Below, piece after piece: positions 1-11,100 of a DNA stretch of 64,000 nucleotides (the stretch's first letter is position 1; each line of letters begins with the position of its first letter). The notes under the pieces are model-generated. The model made no database searches. It saw nothing but the letters and a program-made list of their open reading frames with translations, and was not told the origin of the DNA. The stretch is from NCBI RefSeq assembly GCF_003054445.1, contig NC_042510.1:248001-312000 (forward strand), in the 5' to 3' direction. Both the position numbers and the translations under genes were made by a program. The DNA comes from Pichia kudriavzevii (lineage: Eukaryota > Ascomycota > Pichiomycetes > Pichiales > Pichiaceae).

Positions 1-1
1 C

Positions 2-1000
2 GTTAGTATCAGCAGAATACACTCGCATTTATCAATAGAACGAAATTTGACAGTTAAGGAAATGTATACTTTGGATTCGTTGAATGAGTACATGATACTA
101 AGGAAATTGAACAGTAAGTATGTGACTCCGGTGTATGGGTTGTTTCGATATGATGAACGGACCAGAATAGACGGAGTCGAGTCGAGAAGCAACTCATCTG
201 GAGATCATGAAAAACCATTGAATCTATGTATTATGCTGGATTATTATCAATATTCTGATTTACTACATCTCATAACGGATATCCGGAAAAGCAATATTCA
301 CGTCTCTAGCTTATTCAAGGATTCAATTTTTTCTCAGCTTGTTATGGGGTTGAAGTATTTACATGGCAGTGGAATAGCGCACAGAGATATCAAGCCTGAG
401 AATATATTGATTGACGATAAGGGGGTGCTCAAGTATGCTGATTTTGGCTATGCGATTGATACCTGCAAGATACCGGATTATCCAATAGACAAGGAAAGTT
501 TTGTGTATCGTGGCACTGCATCATTTAAGGCGCCTGAGATTGTCAATTTCAAGCTTATGAAGATATTGTCCAAATGTGACGATATTGGTGAAGTATTTAG
601 ATCGACAGATATTTGGTCACTTGCAATATTGTATTACCAGATGAGGTTTATGAGCAAACCTTGGAGAACGGCAAGCTTAAGCGATAAAGAATACAGCAGG
701 TTTGAGGAGAAGTATAGGATGAAGAATATAGGTGGTATGAAGACGGGCTTTGACATGGTGAGATCGTTCAAGGGAGAGTTTTCCTTTACTACCAATATCA
801 AGCTATTAAAGGACGATGCGATATTTGCGATACTGAAAATGTTGGATCCCGATAATCTGAAGAGATGGTGCATTGGTGATGTTTATCGAAGTTCATGGAT
901 GGTGAGCACGCGGATGTTGGTTGAGGAGTATAGCAGAACACACAAGGGGGAGCCAAACGAGTTAGTCAAGGTTGCACGAAGTGTGGAAACAAGCGTATAG
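2..1000 (+). CDS. Ser/Thr protein kinase, 5'-truncated by window edge (Npr1/Hal5-like)
   Basis: The reading frame is open from base 2, so the true start lies outside the window. The first in-frame ATG (base 62) is not a credible start because it falls inside the kinase N-lobe. Visible motifs are the catalytic loop HRDIKPEN (about residue 128 of the 332 visible), ADFG for the magnesium-binding [12 protein letters not shown] for the activation-segment end and DIWSLAI. The glycine-rich loop and the ATP-binding lysine are upstream and unseen. A tail of the type PWRTAS...Y..F after subdomain IX resembles the fungal Npr1/Hal5 group, which regulates nutrient and ion transporters. That placement is inference, and I cannot name an orthologue. 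Confidence 0.85.
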   Translation, partial: VSISRIHSHLSIERNLTVKEMYTLDSLNEYMILRKLNSKYVTPVYGLFRYDERTRIDGVESRSNSSGDHEKPLNLCIMLDYYQYSDLLHLITDIRKSNIHVSSLFKDSIFSQLVMGLKYLHGSGIAHRDIKPENILIDDKGVLKYADFGYAIDTCKIPDYPIDKESFVYRGTASFKAPEIVNFKLMKILSKCDDIGEVFRSTDIWSLAILYYQMRFMSKPWRTASLSDKEYSRFEEKYRMKNIGGMKTGFDMVRSFKGEFSFTTNIKLLKDDAIFAILKMLDPDNLKRWCIGDVYRSSWMVSTRMLVEEYSRTHKGEPNELVKVARSVETSV

Positions 1001-1301
1001 GTGAGAAGTATGGAGATTTATGGGTATATAACTGTATTTAAATAAGGAGATGGTGGATGAGAGACTTTGGGGGGAAGATAATGGCAGTAGTAGTTGCAAT
1101 GGCAAATACGGTGATTGTTAAGGAGGTAGGATAATGGTAACACAATTACCTAAAGGGAGAAGTTAAGAACGAAAGGAAAAGATAAAAGGAGAAAGAAAAT
1201 CAAAAGAGTCAAAGGGAGGATATACGTTATGTAGATGCAAACCTTCAATGAGTAAAGCAAACGGGTGAAGAGGAGAAACGTAAAAATTTGGAGATTAGAG
1301 A
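1001..1301. other. Spacer between kinase and unknown acidic protein gene
   Basis: Purine-rich on the + strand and without a plausible ORF. It holds the 3' ends of two convergent genes. I saw no RNA gene or repeat. Confidence 0.6.
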
Positions 1302-2024
1302 TTAGTAGTTGGCAATGCCTATTTGAATGGTATCATGGTTATCCGAGTCGGTGATGTCGGAGATGGTTTTTTCCATGATATCATCAACTAAAATTGTAGC
1401 ATTGGTATGTTTTAGTAGATTTGCATTCAAATTTATATTTGAGTTTATATTAGCATTTGCATTAATATGTAATTTTTCGGACTTGACTTTTTCGGATCCA
1501 CCATTATCATTATCATTATCATTATCATTATCATCATCATCATCATAGTTATAAACGTCATCATCATCTGAAGATTCTCCATCAGTAACCAATCCATCCT
1601 CCAAATGGAGCAAATCGTCACTGTCAGTATAATAATCCATTGGAACGTCATTGTTGATCAACGATATCGAATTAAGCAAGCAATTCAAATGGAACTGTCT
1701 ATTACCATTATTATCATTAGAGGTGACTGACGAGTAAAAACTTGATAAAAGTCTATCATTTAATTCCAATGGACCATAAATTAAAGAGAAATCATCAATA
1801 TTTGGATATCTCTCCCTTTCCAATTGATAGGATACCAATCTAGTATCATCAGGTATAACAAAAGGCGAACATAAAGAAATCAATGAGGTTGACTTGATTT
1901 TAATTTTCTTCTTGTTGGTTACCAATGGTTCTTTAGTTTTAGAGAGTCTATGTTTCCTTGAAGAGGTAAAAGATTTTCTGCAATTACCAAGTGGTGCCTG
2001 TGAAGACCTTGCGTTGACGGTCAT
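1302..2024 (-). CDS. Unrecognised acidic protein with Asp/Asn repeats
   Basis: The frame stays open to 2129, but the ATG at 2024 (MTVNARSSQ) is the likelier start because the upstream stretch is hydrophobic and unlike the rest. This gives 240 aa. The N-terminus is basic (SSRKHRLSKTKE, NKKKIKIKS). A compact middle block runs from CSPFVIPDDTRLVSY to YPNIDDFSLIYGPLEL. Then come a Ser/Asp run, an alternating Asp/Asn repeat encoded by (ATCATT)n-like DNA, and an Asn-rich tail. The basic N-terminus, acidic middle and low complexity suggest a nuclear regulatory protein, but this is inference. I do not recognise the family. Confidence 0.6.
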   Translation of the reverse strand: MTVNARSSQAPLGNCRKSFTSSRKHRLSKTKEPLVTNKKKIKIKSTSLISLCSPFVIPDDTRLVSYQLERERYPNIDDFSLIYGPLELNDRLLSSFYSSVTSNDNNGNRQFHLNCLLNSISLINNDVPMDYYTDSDDLLHLEDGLVTDGESSDDDDVYNYDDDDDNDNDNDNDNGGSEKVKSEKLHINANANINSNINLNANLLKHTNATILVDDIMEKTISDITDSDNHDTIQIGIANY

Positions 2025-4053
2025 CTTATTGGTTAGTATCGTTAAACAGTCTAAGCTGATGTAATGGAAGGTATTGATGAATGGTGCTTGAAGGAAAAGA
2101 ACAAGACCAAACAAGTTAGAAAAGTCCAACTAGTTCAAAGTTTTAAGTATACAAATGGAGGAGGCTCATAATAGTCATAATGCCATTGAGCTTGGCATCG
2201 ATATGGACCATGTGAATGGAATGTGCCCCTTTATATAGGAAACAAGAGCTTTACAATACACATACAGTAAATAGACACTAAAATACAACTCCAATATTGA
2301 TTGGATAGAAGTTGCCCCACCTAATTTACAAATTCCATGCTATAAATGTTAAATTGCATTTCCTCTAGCTTGGTTTTTTTTTTTTTTTTTTTTTTAAAGA
2401 AACCTCTTCTTTTTCTTCAACCGTTTCTTCATTTCCTTTTCTTTGCTATTGTTATGGTTGTTGCTTCTCACATCTTCAGATATGATTGACTGTATATGCT
2501 ACTTTATACCGGTAGAAGGTTGTTCTTTATTCCTTCCTTTTTTTTTTCTCTCTCTCTGTCTCTCTCCCTCTCCGCCACTTGATAGAATTGACAAATAGTA
2601 GAAAAGAATATTTTAGCATTGGTCACGTGACCAGCGTGTAGGGCAATTTTTTGTTTTATCTCATCTTCACTCCATCTCTCCCTTACAAAGTTACTGAATG
2701 AGGTTCTATCAAAAGAAAAAAAAAAAAAAAAAAAACCACGCGCGAGCGTTCGCGCCTGCCGCTTTCGGACGCCCTGTTATTTTTTTCTAACTCGTATGTC
2801 GTTTTTTTTTCAGCTGTACATGCCGTTTTCGGCGAAGGTGGCATTGGAATATCCGTTTTTCCTTTGTTCCCATTGATTCGAAAACGACATTATACTTTTT
2901 ACATAGTTGGTTCGTCTAACATAGTCCATTATTCCCTAATTAACTTTTGTTGGAGAAAGGAAAAAATTAATTATGGCTCTCACTACTACCCCCCCTCCCC
3001 TCAAACTCTACTGGTTTCTCCATGTTGCATCGCCTAGCCTTCCTTTCCACTGGTAACTCCATATTTCTTATCCATATCACGTTTCTGTTGCGACAGTGTT
3101 CGCATTGGGAGTTGACTTGATACTCTTCTCCGCTGCACCCTCACTTCGCACACAAACGTCACTAGGTATATAAATATATATATATATATATACATACATA
3201 TATATATACATTATACATATACTAACTGCACGCAATCGCAAAACATAAGCAATCGTATACTTATACAAAATAAACTTTAAAAACCAGTTGCTGCGTGTAT
3301 CGTTTTGCTTCAATCTCACAATAGAGCACGACACGTTTTTTTTTTCTTATTTTTTGGTTTTTTTTTTTTCTCATTATTGGCTAATTTGGTTTAAATTACA
3401 TTAAAAGGCGCAAAATCATCTCGCTCCAGCCATTTCTTGAAGTTGTTTTTTTTTATCATTGTTAACCCCAAGACAAAAACTATCAAGTTAGAAGCCATAG
3501 TATATATATATAGATATACATATCTATATATACATACACACACACAAAGACATATATATATAGGTATAGATATATCTATATATATATATATATATAAGAA
3601 CACCAGAGCAAGATTTGACAAATTCAAAGGAAACGAAAAACGAAGAAATACAATACACTATATTACAACACAATACCATATTATCCAAGAGGAAAAAAGA
3701 AAAGAGGCAAAAAAAGGTGAAGAAACAAATTCCCATCACTCTATCAACCTCTACTCACTTGAAGGAGAAAAAAACCACCGTCATTTACTAAACGCAGTTG
3801 GTTGACAAGGGATCTACTTTTTGTTTTGTTTTGTTTTGTTTCCTCAAAACTTCATTCCCAGAGTGTACATCCATCTCCAGACACTACATTAACAGATCTA
3901 TTTTCACCTCCCCATCCTCATTTGGATTCCATTAACTGTATATTAGCTTAACCCCTACTCCTGTTTTAATACGTTCAAACACTTAATTCTATTAGGAATT
4001 TCACCTTATTAAGAAAAGAAAAATTTTTTTTTGTTCCAGCATCATCTCCAATC
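2025..4053. other. Long intergenic region / WHI3 leader with low-complexity tracts
   Basis: This 2 kb stretch between divergent genes holds a T22 tract (2374-2395), an A20 tract (2716-2735), (TA)n microsatellites near 3170-3230 and 3498-3600, a CA run and a TTTTG repeat near 3820. A GC-rich inverted repeat lies at 2740-2755 and a CACGTG palindrome at 2621-2632. Small ORFs within it translate to low-complexity Tyr/Ile or Ser/Phe strings and are not credible genes. Long regulatory regions and leaders are usual for yeast growth and cell-cycle regulators, so most of it probably serves WHI3. Confidence 0.6.
2621..2632. promoter_or_regulatory. GGTCACGTGACC palindrome, Cbf1/bHLH-type site
   Basis: A perfect 12-bp palindrome containing GTCACGTG, the classic Cbf1 (centromere-binding factor 1) core. 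It lies about 600 bp upstream of the 2024 ATG and 1.4 kb upstream of WHI3. Factor identity is inferred from the motif alone. Confidence 0.5.
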
Positions 4054-6087
4054 ATGTCATTCTATGCTTCCAATAACTCCTCGGACGATCTGAATTTGTC
4101 CTTGAAGAATCTAACAATAAATACCAACTTGAGTAAGACAAATACAAATAATAATACGAATAGTAATATCAATAGCAACAACAGCATTAGCAATAGCAAT
4201 ACTAATACTAAAACGAACAATACTATCACCACTAATGCAACTGCTAACTCAAGCTCTAATCCAAACTCTTCTTCTAATTTGGCACCCTACACAATATTGA
4301 AGATTAAAAACATCCCAAACGATATAACCCTGAGAGAAGCCTTTTTGATTTTCTCCTTATGCTTAAATGACGTGAACTTTGTTGATATAGTTCAAGAACA
4401 GAATAACCAAGGCTCAGGAACTTGTCCCTCGATCATTTCCAAATTCTATTCCTCTAAAATAGCAAGCCAGGTTTTCCAATTGTTGAATGATAAACAACTT
4501 TTTGGTACTGCATTCCCCAGGGTACAGTGTGAACTAATAAATGGCCCTAATAATAACACTGGTGGTAATATCACGGTCACTAGTCAGAATAAGAATCATA
4601 ACTCATCGAATTACTTATTTATGAACCCATTCAATGATGATCTTCATGCTTATTCCAACAGTATTGTAACTTCAAATTTGAACTCAAAAATAGAACATTC
4701 TCCTGGAATTTCCTCTCCAAAACCAAACAAATTGGAAGACTTGAAACTAAATTTAACACATGATATCAATGATACTTTAAGTTCAATCAATAATCACCAT
4801 TTATCAATGATGAGCAGCTCTAATAATCACATTACTGGTTGGCCAAAGGAAGAATCCACTCCATTGGCCACGCCAAGTAATACCTCCCAGATTATTAGAA
4901 ACGATCCATTGTTGCTAAATAATCCAATCTCAATGAATTTAACGACTCCGATATTATCAGATTGGCCTTCAAATCCTCCAAATTCTGCATCAAATGCGTC
5001 TTTTTTCAGCATTAATGATCTCACGCAAACCGTTGTAGGTAACTCTTACTCTTCAGCCGCTACCACTACTACAACCTCGAACAACAACAACAACATTAAC
5101 AACAACAACAACAACATTAACAACAACAACAACAATAATAATAACAATAACAGCAATAACAGCAACAACAACAATAATAATAATAATCATAATCATAACA
5201 GCTGCAATAGCAAACCAAGTTCTAATGAAAATATCTCGACTGCTTCACATTCAAATCAGCCGCCTTTGATGAGATCACAATCTCATCAGTCCTCGACCTC
5301 CCCTAAACATTCAACTGTTATACCTGATTTATCATTATTGGCTAGGGTGCCTCCCCCAGCGAATCCGGCAGACCAGAATCCTCCTTGCAACACCCTATAC
5401 GTAGGAAACTTACCCCCGGATACAACTGAAAATGAATTGCGTATGTTGTTCAGGTTGCAGCCAGGGTTCAAAAGGTTATCATTTAGAACCAAACAAAATA
5501 ATGGTGCTTCATCCCATCATGGGCCAATGTGTTTTGTTGAGTTTGAAGATGTGGCATACGCTACAAAGGCCTTGGCTGAATTGTACGGTAAGACTTTACC
5601 AAGACAAAATGCTCTGAACAACAATAAAGGTGGCATTAGATTGAGTTTCAGTAAAAACCCCTTGGGTGTTAGAGGACCAGGTCAACAGAGAAGAAATAAT
5701 GGACCTTCCCAACAATCACAACCACCAGCGCAACAATCGCAAGGCCAACAACAACAAGGACAAGCACAGGGACAAGAACAAGGTCAAGGTCAATTCCAGT
5801 CACAATCTCAGCCGCAGCCTTTATCTCAACTAACATCTCAGTCACATTCCCAATCCAAACGTCACCATCTACAACAGCCACAGCATCTTCAACAGCCACC
5901 GCCGCAACAGACATCTACACCGTCTGATCATTCATTCCAAAGGATGACCGACTTACCTATCAGTGGTAGCCATAACGTCCCTTCTGTCAATCTACAAAGT
6001 ATAGCATTCAACAACCCAGCAATGAATAGTGTGGGCCTGAATAATTTGAATGGCTATTCCTTCATGAATAACCAGTACCCGTTCTAA
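4054..6087 (+). CDS. WHI3: Whi3-type RNA-binding cell-size regulator
   Basis: 677 aa. Whi3 binds mRNAs such as the G1 cyclin CLN3 transcript in the cytoplasm and restrains Start, cell size and filamentation. The C-terminal RRM starts at about residue 445, with RNP2 [11 protein letters not shown]1-like GPMCFVEF and then [11 protein letters not shown], the typical end of the Whi3 RRM. A second, degenerate RRM-like segment lies at about 77-165 ([15 protein letters not shown]). Between them is a long Asn-rich block (about residues 343-382), and after the RRM a Gln/Pro-rich tail. Such prion-like segments drive Whi3 assemblies in S. cerevisiae and Ashbya. NNR1 lies convergent downstream; WHI3 and NNR1 are also close on S. 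cerevisiae chromosome XIV. Confidence 0.92.
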   Translation: MSFYASNNSSDDLNLSLKNLTINTNLSKTNTNNNTNSNINSNNSISNSNTNTKTNNTITTNATANSSSNPNSSSNLAPYTILKIKNIPNDITLREAFLIFSLCLNDVNFVDIVQEQNNQGSGTCPSIISKFYSSKIASQVFQLLNDKQLFGTAFPRVQCELINGPNNNTGGNITVTSQNKNHNSSNYLFMNPFNDDLHAYSNSIVTSNLNSKIEHSPGISSPKPNKLEDLKLNLTHDINDTLSSINNHHLSMMSSSNNHITGWPKEESTPLATPSNTSQIIRNDPLLLNNPISMNLTTPILSDWPSNPPNSASNASFFSINDLTQTVVGNSYSSAATTTTTSNNNNNINNNNNNINNNNNNNNNNNSNNSNNNNNNNNHNHNSCNSKPSSNENISTASHSNQPPLMRSQSHQSSTSPKHSTVIPDLSLLARVPPPANPADQNPPCNTLYVGNLPPDTTENELRMLFRLQPGFKRLSFRTKQNNGASSHHGPMCFVEFEDVAYATKALAELYGKTLPRQNALNNNKGGIRLSFSKNPLGVRGPGQQRRNNGPSQQSQPPAQQSQGQQQQGQAQGQEQGQGQFQSQSQPQPLSQLTSQSHSQSKRHHLQQPQHLQQPPPQQTSTPSDHSFQRMTDLPISGSHNVPSVNLQSIAFNNPAMNSVGLNNLNGYSFMNNQYPF

Positions 6088-6261
6088 TCAACTACAAAAC
6101 ACTAACTTTACACTAGCCATGAGTTCTTTTTTTTTTCTAGTTTTTGTCCGTTCTGTCCCTGTACTGTTATTACTGCCAGTAGCACATTAGTTATCGTATC
6201 TTAAATATCGTATTATAAAACTCTGTATAACAAACACTGTATATTTCCCTAGGCCCATCCA

Positions 6262-6963
6262 TTATAACCTGACGAACTGATCGACACCCTGGTATTGCGG
6301 AACATCAAAGTTCCATTTCTCAGCAATTTCCTTGCTGATGAAGCGGCCACCAAGGTAATGCTTCACATGAGGCGCCAACTTCGCCGAACACGGCTTGGGA
6401 GCAGTTAGGCTGATCAAAGCGTCGGGCATGTACTCTTGCGACACTGGGCCCTCGTCAACATCCCAGCCACTTGGCACGTCCACGGCAAACAACTTGACGT
6501 TTTCCCTTTTCTGCAGCTTTACAATTTCGTCAATAATCAAGTTAAAAGGCTCTCTCAAGGGAGGCTTGCCCGAAAACCCAAACAACGCATCCACAACCAG
6601 GTCTCTGCCTTTGAGGACGTTGTTCAACTCTCCAGTGTGTACTGGAACGTTAAAAGACTTCAATTGGGTCTGCAAGTTGGCGTAAAACGGATTCTTGCCC
6701 TGTTTCGGGATGTATACGGCAACTTCCCTGTAGCCAAAGAGTTTCAAGTGTCTTGCCGCAACGAGCCCGTCCCCGCCGTTGTTCCCTGGACCCACTAGCA
6801 CAAGGACATTGCTGAATTGGTCCGGCTTGTAATCAGCATAGATGGCCTGTGCAACGGATAACCCGGCCAACTCCATCAACTGTTCGAGCTTGTACCCCAA
6901 AGTGGACATGAGGGATGCATCTAATGCAGCCGCTGTTTTCGCAGATAGCGGTTTCATAGACAT
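6262..6963 (-). CDS. NNR1: NAD(P)HX epimerase (YjeF_N family)
   Basis: Repairs hydrated NAD(P)H by interconverting the R and S epimers of NAD(P)HX before the dehydratase step. The YjeF_N fold is shown by QLMELAGLSVAQA, the glycine-rich GPGNNGGDGLVAARHLKLFGY, DALFGFSGKPPLREPF, VDVPSGWDVDEGP and LTAPKPC. I chose the ATG at 6963 (233 aa; S. cerevisiae about 246 aa). The frame continues upstream to an ATG at 7062, adding 33 residues with a hydrophobic stretch and some basic residues. That longer form could serve mitochondrial targeting, since the enzyme is known in both cytosol and mitochondria. No kinase/dehydratase domain is fused. Confidence 0.93.
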   Translation of the reverse strand: MSMKPLSAKTAAALDASLMSTLGYKLEQLMELAGLSVAQAIYADYKPDQFSNVLVLVGPGNNGGDGLVAARHLKLFGYREVAVYIPKQGKNPFYANLQTQLKSFNVPVHTGELNNVLKGRDLVVDALFGFSGKPPLREPFNLIIDEIVKLQKRENVKLFAVDVPSGWDVDEGPVSQEYMPDALISLTAPKPCSAKLAPHVKHYLGGRFISKEIAEKWNFDVPQYQGVDQFVRL

Positions 6964-7570
6964 GTTGTTTCTATGTGTATACTGTTGTCTTTCAACAATG
7001 AAAGAAACAAACAAGAGGGGAAATAAGGTGAAAATAGTCTTTATAGTGCTATACATGTGCACTGCAAATATACCCTACACACTATTTATACTAAATATAG
7101 TAATACATTGTTATCTTACATACAAACAGGGTCTACAAATACCTGATGGACAAAATAATATGGTGTGATGGTTCATGCCACTCCACTGATGTGTGGTTTT
7201 TTATTTTATTTTTTTTCTTCTCTCTCCTTCTCTGATTGTGCAGTGCTCTGTTTCTATGTTTCTCCATTTCTCCCAACTCCGATGATGGACAAACTTCTGT
7301 TGTTTTGAACGTGGAAGAATCTGAGAACCAGAATAGGAAGGCGGGAGGAAAAAATGAGAATGTAAGGAAAGTCTCGAATTTCTGCCAATCTGGAAATTTA
7401 TTTTCGTTGCCAGAGTTTGCAAACTGAAATTAGATTTGGATCACAACAGGAAACGTCAACATTGCTGTTAACGTGTAGTGTTCACCCCCAAATCTCTAGG
7501 ATAGCATCGTGTAACTGCTGTTTCCCGCATCGTACACCCATCTCCTCATCCCTTAAGCAAAACACAAGAG
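6964..7570. other. Divergent promoter region, NNR1 / SHS1
   Basis: About 600 bp between divergent genes. It contains the possible alternative NNR1 N-terminal extension (6964-7062), a T-rich tract near 7200 and the SHS1 leader. No further ORF or RNA gene is credible. Confidence 0.5.
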
Positions 7571-9277
7571 ATGGTTCCCTATAGAAAGAAGGACGTTAGA
7601 AAAGGCATTAGGTTTACCATCATTGTCACAGGTCCAAGTGGAACTGGCAAGACCTCGTTTGTGAATTCGTTGTTGGATGAGAACATCCTCCCGCACAGGT
7701 TTGAGCACAGCGGCGAGAAGACTGTTGGGAAGACCATTACCTATCGTGCATTGGGCTCGTTGACGGCGTCTGAGCTAGAGAAAACATTTGATCCATCATT
7801 GGCTAATCAAGAGCCGGGAATTGCAATCACAGAAACATCGGTAGAAATCATCGATGAAGATGACTCTAAGATCTTACTGACAGTTATAGACACCCCTGGT
7901 TTCGGCGACAACATCGATAACTCCATCTGTGTATCTGAGATCTGCAACTTTTTGGAACAACAGTTTGACTATGTACTTGCCGAGGAGACCAAGGTCAGGA
8001 GAAACCCTAGGTTTGAGGACACTCGAGTTCATGCATGTCTCTATTTCATCGAGCCAACGGGCCATGGACTGAGAGAGTTGGATGTTGAGTCAATGACGAG
8101 ACTCTCCAAATACTGTAATATAATCCCCATCATTTCACGTGCCGATTCCTTCACAGAGAATGAGTTGGCCAATTTCAAGAGGAATGTATTGCAAGACATC
8201 GAACGTTTCAAGATCCCCGTGTTTCAATACCAGGTGGATGAGTCCGAGACGGATCCTGATATTATTGAGGAGTCAAGGTATTTGACTTCATTACAACCTT
8301 TTGCAATTGTTACCTCGGATACGGAAATGGTTGTCGATACTAAGAAAACTCGAGTTAGAAAATATCCTTGGGGGGTGGTGGATATCAACGATACTAGAGT
8401 ATCCGATTTCCCGGTTTTGAAAAATGTCTTGCTTGGTTCGCAACTACAAGAACTGAAGGATATCACCCATGATTTCTTATACGAAGCTTACAGAACCGAG
8501 AGATTATCAAATGTGAGTGATTTAAAGAACGAATTCTCGGATTCAATGAGAGACTTGAAGATCAATTCAAGTGAACCTCCTTCAATGTCCAACTTGGCGG
8601 AAATCACAAAATCTGGAGGGTTACCTAAATTTGATATCCCCAAAACGAGACAATCACACCAGCACCAGCACCAGCACCAGCAACATCCAGAACTCGTTGA
8701 AGAAGAACCTGAGAGCATCAACGGTGAATTGTCAAGCAATATTAGACGTGGAAGTTTTGATTCATCAAGGTCTGAGAAATCTTCTGCATCGACTGTTAAC
8801 AGAAAAAATACGATATCGGGGTCTCCTAATATCGAAGGTTCCCCACAAACGTCAATGCACAGTGGCAGTCTGATTGTTGGAGGATCACAAGTTCAGCAGC
8901 CCCATATTGATCCGAAGAAGTTACGTAAGATTAGCGAAACTGTTCCTTATATGTTAAGACACGAGACTATCCGTAGCAAACAAGCTAAATTGGAAGAGTT
9001 GGAACGTCAAAGTGCCTTAGAATTAAGCAGAAGAGCAGCGGAACTTGAACGCAAGGCCAAGGAATTGAAGATGCGTGAAACAATGTTGCGTGAACGTTTA
9101 GCTAAGGCCAACGGCAGCGGCAGTCTCTCCTTGTCAAACACAGCCGACAGTAAAGGGGCGTCTTCTATACGTTCCAATGTCTCAGAAAACCGAAAGAGAG
9201 AGACTTCATACAGCGTCCAAACTACCACTAGTGAATACGAAGATACCGTTGAAGATAACGACGGATCTGCTGCTTAG
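7571..9277 (+). CDS. SHS1: Septin, Shs1/Sep7 type
   Basis: 568 aa. A septin of the bud-neck ring; Shs1 caps hetero-octamers beside Cdc12. The P-loop is GPSGTGKT (about 21-28), the G3 motif is DTPGFGD, and the G4 position reads SRAD in place of AKAD. The septin-unique element follows, ending near YPWGVVDINDTRVSD. FLEQQFDYVLAEET, RNPRFEDTRVH and FIEPTGHGLRE(L/V)DVE match Shs1 better than Cdc3, Cdc11 or Cdc12. The C-terminus has a Ser-rich linker with a His/Gln run (about 358-368), then a coiled coil (LEELERQSALELSRRAAELE). Unlike my recollection of S. cerevisiae Shs1 (THGIG), the G3 motif is intact. Confidence 0.88.
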   Translation: MVPYRKKDVRKGIRFTIIVTGPSGTGKTSFVNSLLDENILPHRFEHSGEKTVGKTITYRALGSLTASELEKTFDPSLANQEPGIAITETSVEIIDEDDSKILLTVIDTPGFGDNIDNSICVSEICNFLEQQFDYVLAEETKVRRNPRFEDTRVHACLYFIEPTGHGLRELDVESMTRLSKYCNIIPIISRADSFTENELANFKRNVLQDIERFKIPVFQYQVDESETDPDIIEESRYLTSLQPFAIVTSDTEMVVDTKKTRVRKYPWGVVDINDTRVSDFPVLKNVLLGSQLQELKDITHDFLYEAYRTERLSNVSDLKNEFSDSMRDLKINSSEPPSMSNLAEITKSGGLPKFDIPKTRQSHQHQHQHQQHPELVEEEPESINGELSSNIRRGSFDSSRSEKSSASTVNRKNTISGSPNIEGSPQTSMHSGSLIVGGSQVQQPHIDPKKLRKISETVPYMLRHETIRSKQAKLEELERQSALELSRRAAELERKAKELKMRETMLRERLAKANGSGSLSLSNTADSKGASSIRSNVSENRKRETSYSVQTTTSEYEDTVEDNDGSAA

Positions 9278-9753
9278 CTTGGGATCTATGTACTGACTTT
9301 GTATGTACCTATAAATCTACACTCTATACCTCAACTTGAACTACATGGGCTGTTTTCTAGGAAACAATCAGCTATACGCGTGGCTGTCCTCTTACTTAAC
9401 TTCATGTTTCCCTGGTACTTGTCTTGTTCTACTGTCCCACGGATACAGGATGCAGACACCAACACTCTTCTTCGGGTGGTAAACAACCTTGGTAGAACAG
9501 TGTAAGACCAGCACAGTGCAATCTTAGTATCATTGCATCCGTGTGGGGAAACGGCAAATTCTACATTGAAGCGTTCCTGTTTTTTTTTTTGTGGCACAAA
9601 CAAAGGAGAAGGTGCTTTTTCGTTGGTTCATAAGAACGGTTATTTCTGTGGTGAATTGCCACCTGGCTTTCTCCTTTAGAAGCTAGCTTTGTGTGTTTCC
9701 ATTATCTTGATTTTCTGTGTAGAGACAAACAATAGCCAAGAGCCACTCCAAAA
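9278..9753. other. SHS1-LAP3 spacer
   Basis: About 475 bp between tandem genes, holding the SHS1 3' end and the LAP3 promoter. An ACGCGT hexamer lies at 9376-9381, and a T-rich tract near 9580. No credible ORF. Confidence 0.5.
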
Positions 9754-11100
9754 ATGTCTCCTTCACAAATTAACGTTGACAACTTATCTAATTGGACTGA
9801 AGAATTCAAATCTGACGCCAAGACTCAAATCGGGGGTTCTGTATTGCAACATTCCAACATTGATGAGGTCTTGATTAACAGAGATGCAGAAATCGCCAAC
9901 AAGCATATCTTCAACCACAAGATTGAAATTGAAGGTCTACCTGTCATGGATCAGAAGGCTTCTGGTAGATGTTGGTTGTTTGCATCGACTAACTTGATGC
10001 GTGTTACTGCAATGAAGAAATACAATTTGAAGGAAATCAAGCTTTCCCCATCGTATTTGTTTTTCTATGACAAATTGGAAAGAGCAAACTATTTCCTTGA
10101 ACAAATCATCGACACCCATAAGGAACCAATCGATTCAAGATTGGTTCAATATTTCCTGACCAATCCAGTTGAAGATGGTGGTCAATTCACCATGATGGCA
10201 CAAATTGCTACCAAATACGGTGTTGTTCCTGATCAAGTCTACCCAGATTCTTTCAACACAACCACTTCGAGGATTATGAACAGATTAGTCAACCACAGAT
10301 TACGTTCTTATGCAATGACTTTACGTAACGCTCTAGATGAAGGTAAAGATGTAATGTCCTTGAAGAATGAGATGCAAAAAGAAGTTTATCGTTTGCTAAC
10401 AATGTTCCTTGGTAACCCACCAAAGCCAAACGAAGAGTTTGTCTGGGAATTCACCGATAAAGATGGTAAATATGAATCTATTAAAACTACACCATTAAAA
10501 TATGCAACTGAAGTTTTGGATTTCCATGCTCCAGAATATGTTTCCTTGTTAAATGACCCAAGAAATAAGTATAACAAGATGGTTCAAGTTGAAAGATTAG
10601 GTAATGTTGCTGGTGGCGAACCAGTTGCATACTTAAACTTAGAAATTGAAAAGTTATCTCAAGCTGTTGTTAACAGAATCAAAAATAACAAACCAGTTTT
10701 CTTTGGTACCGATACACCTAAATTTATGGATAAAAGTAGAGGTATTATGGATATCAATTTATGGGACTATGAGTTATTAGGTTATGATGTCCGTACCATG
10801 TCAAAGAAGGAAAGAGTTGTTTTTGGTGATTCTTTAATGACCCACGCTATGTTGATTACTGCAGTGCACGTCGATGAAAATGGCAAACCTGTCAGATACA
10901 GAGTCGAAAACAGTTGGGGTACCAAGAGTGGTCAAGAAGGTTATTACACAATGACCCAAGAATATTTTGAAGAGTACGTTTATCAAGTAGTCATTGAAAA
11001 GAGTGAATTTGCTGCCCTAAACCTCGATGTTTCCATTCTGGAGGATAAAGAACCAGTCGTCTTGCCACCTTATGACCCTATGGGTGCACTTGCTTTATAA
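9754..11100 (+). CDS. LAP3: Bleomycin hydrolase / cysteine aminopeptidase
   Basis: 448 aa. A C1B papain-like cysteine aminopeptidase that forms a hexameric barrel; it removes N-terminal residues from peptides and detoxifies homocysteine thiolactone and bleomycin. The catalytic Cys lies in QKASGRCWLFA at about residue 73, the His in THAMLITAV (about 365) and the Asn in ENSWG (about 386). The C-terminus ends YDPMGALAL, close to the family's GALA tail that sits in the active site and is self-trimmed. The length is that of the cytosolic form, and no mitochondrial leader is evident. KEX2 follows on the same strand, as in S. cerevisiae. Confidence 0.96.
   Translation: MSPSQINVDNLSNWTEEFKSDAKTQIGGSVLQHSNIDEVLINRDAEIANKHIFNHKIEIEGLPVMDQKASGRCWLFASTNLMRVTAMKKYNLKEIKLSPSYLFFYDKLERANYFLEQIIDTHKEPIDSRLVQYFLTNPVEDGGQFTMMAQIATKYGVVPDQVYPDSFNTTTSRIMNRLVNHRLRSYAMTLRNALDEGKDVMSLKNEMQKEVYRLLTMFLGNPPKPNEEFVWEFTDKDGKYESIKTTPLKYATEVLDFHAPEYVSLLNDPRNKYNKMVQVERLGNVAGGEPVAYLNLEIEKLSQAVVNRIKNNKPVFFGTDTPKFMDKSRGIMDINLWDYELLGYDVRTMSKKERVVFGDSLMTHAMLITAVHVDENGKPVRYRVENSWGTKSGQEGYYTMTQEYFEEYVYQVVIEKSEFAALNLDVSILEDKEPVVLPPYDPMGALAL

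Noticed and set aside
1327-1548. Plus-strand frame antisense to the acidic protein gene
   Set aside because: It ends in a Ser/Leu string encoded by the repeat and has no features of its own.
3391-3805. Overlapping ORFs on both strands in the (TA)n region before WHI3
   Set aside because: They are Tyr/Ile-rich products of the microsatellite and show no domain.
9376-9381. ACGCGT upstream of LAP3 as a cell-cycle box
   Set aside because: It lies right behind SHS1 and 370 bp from a peptidase with no known cell-cycle control, so a single hexamer is not enough.
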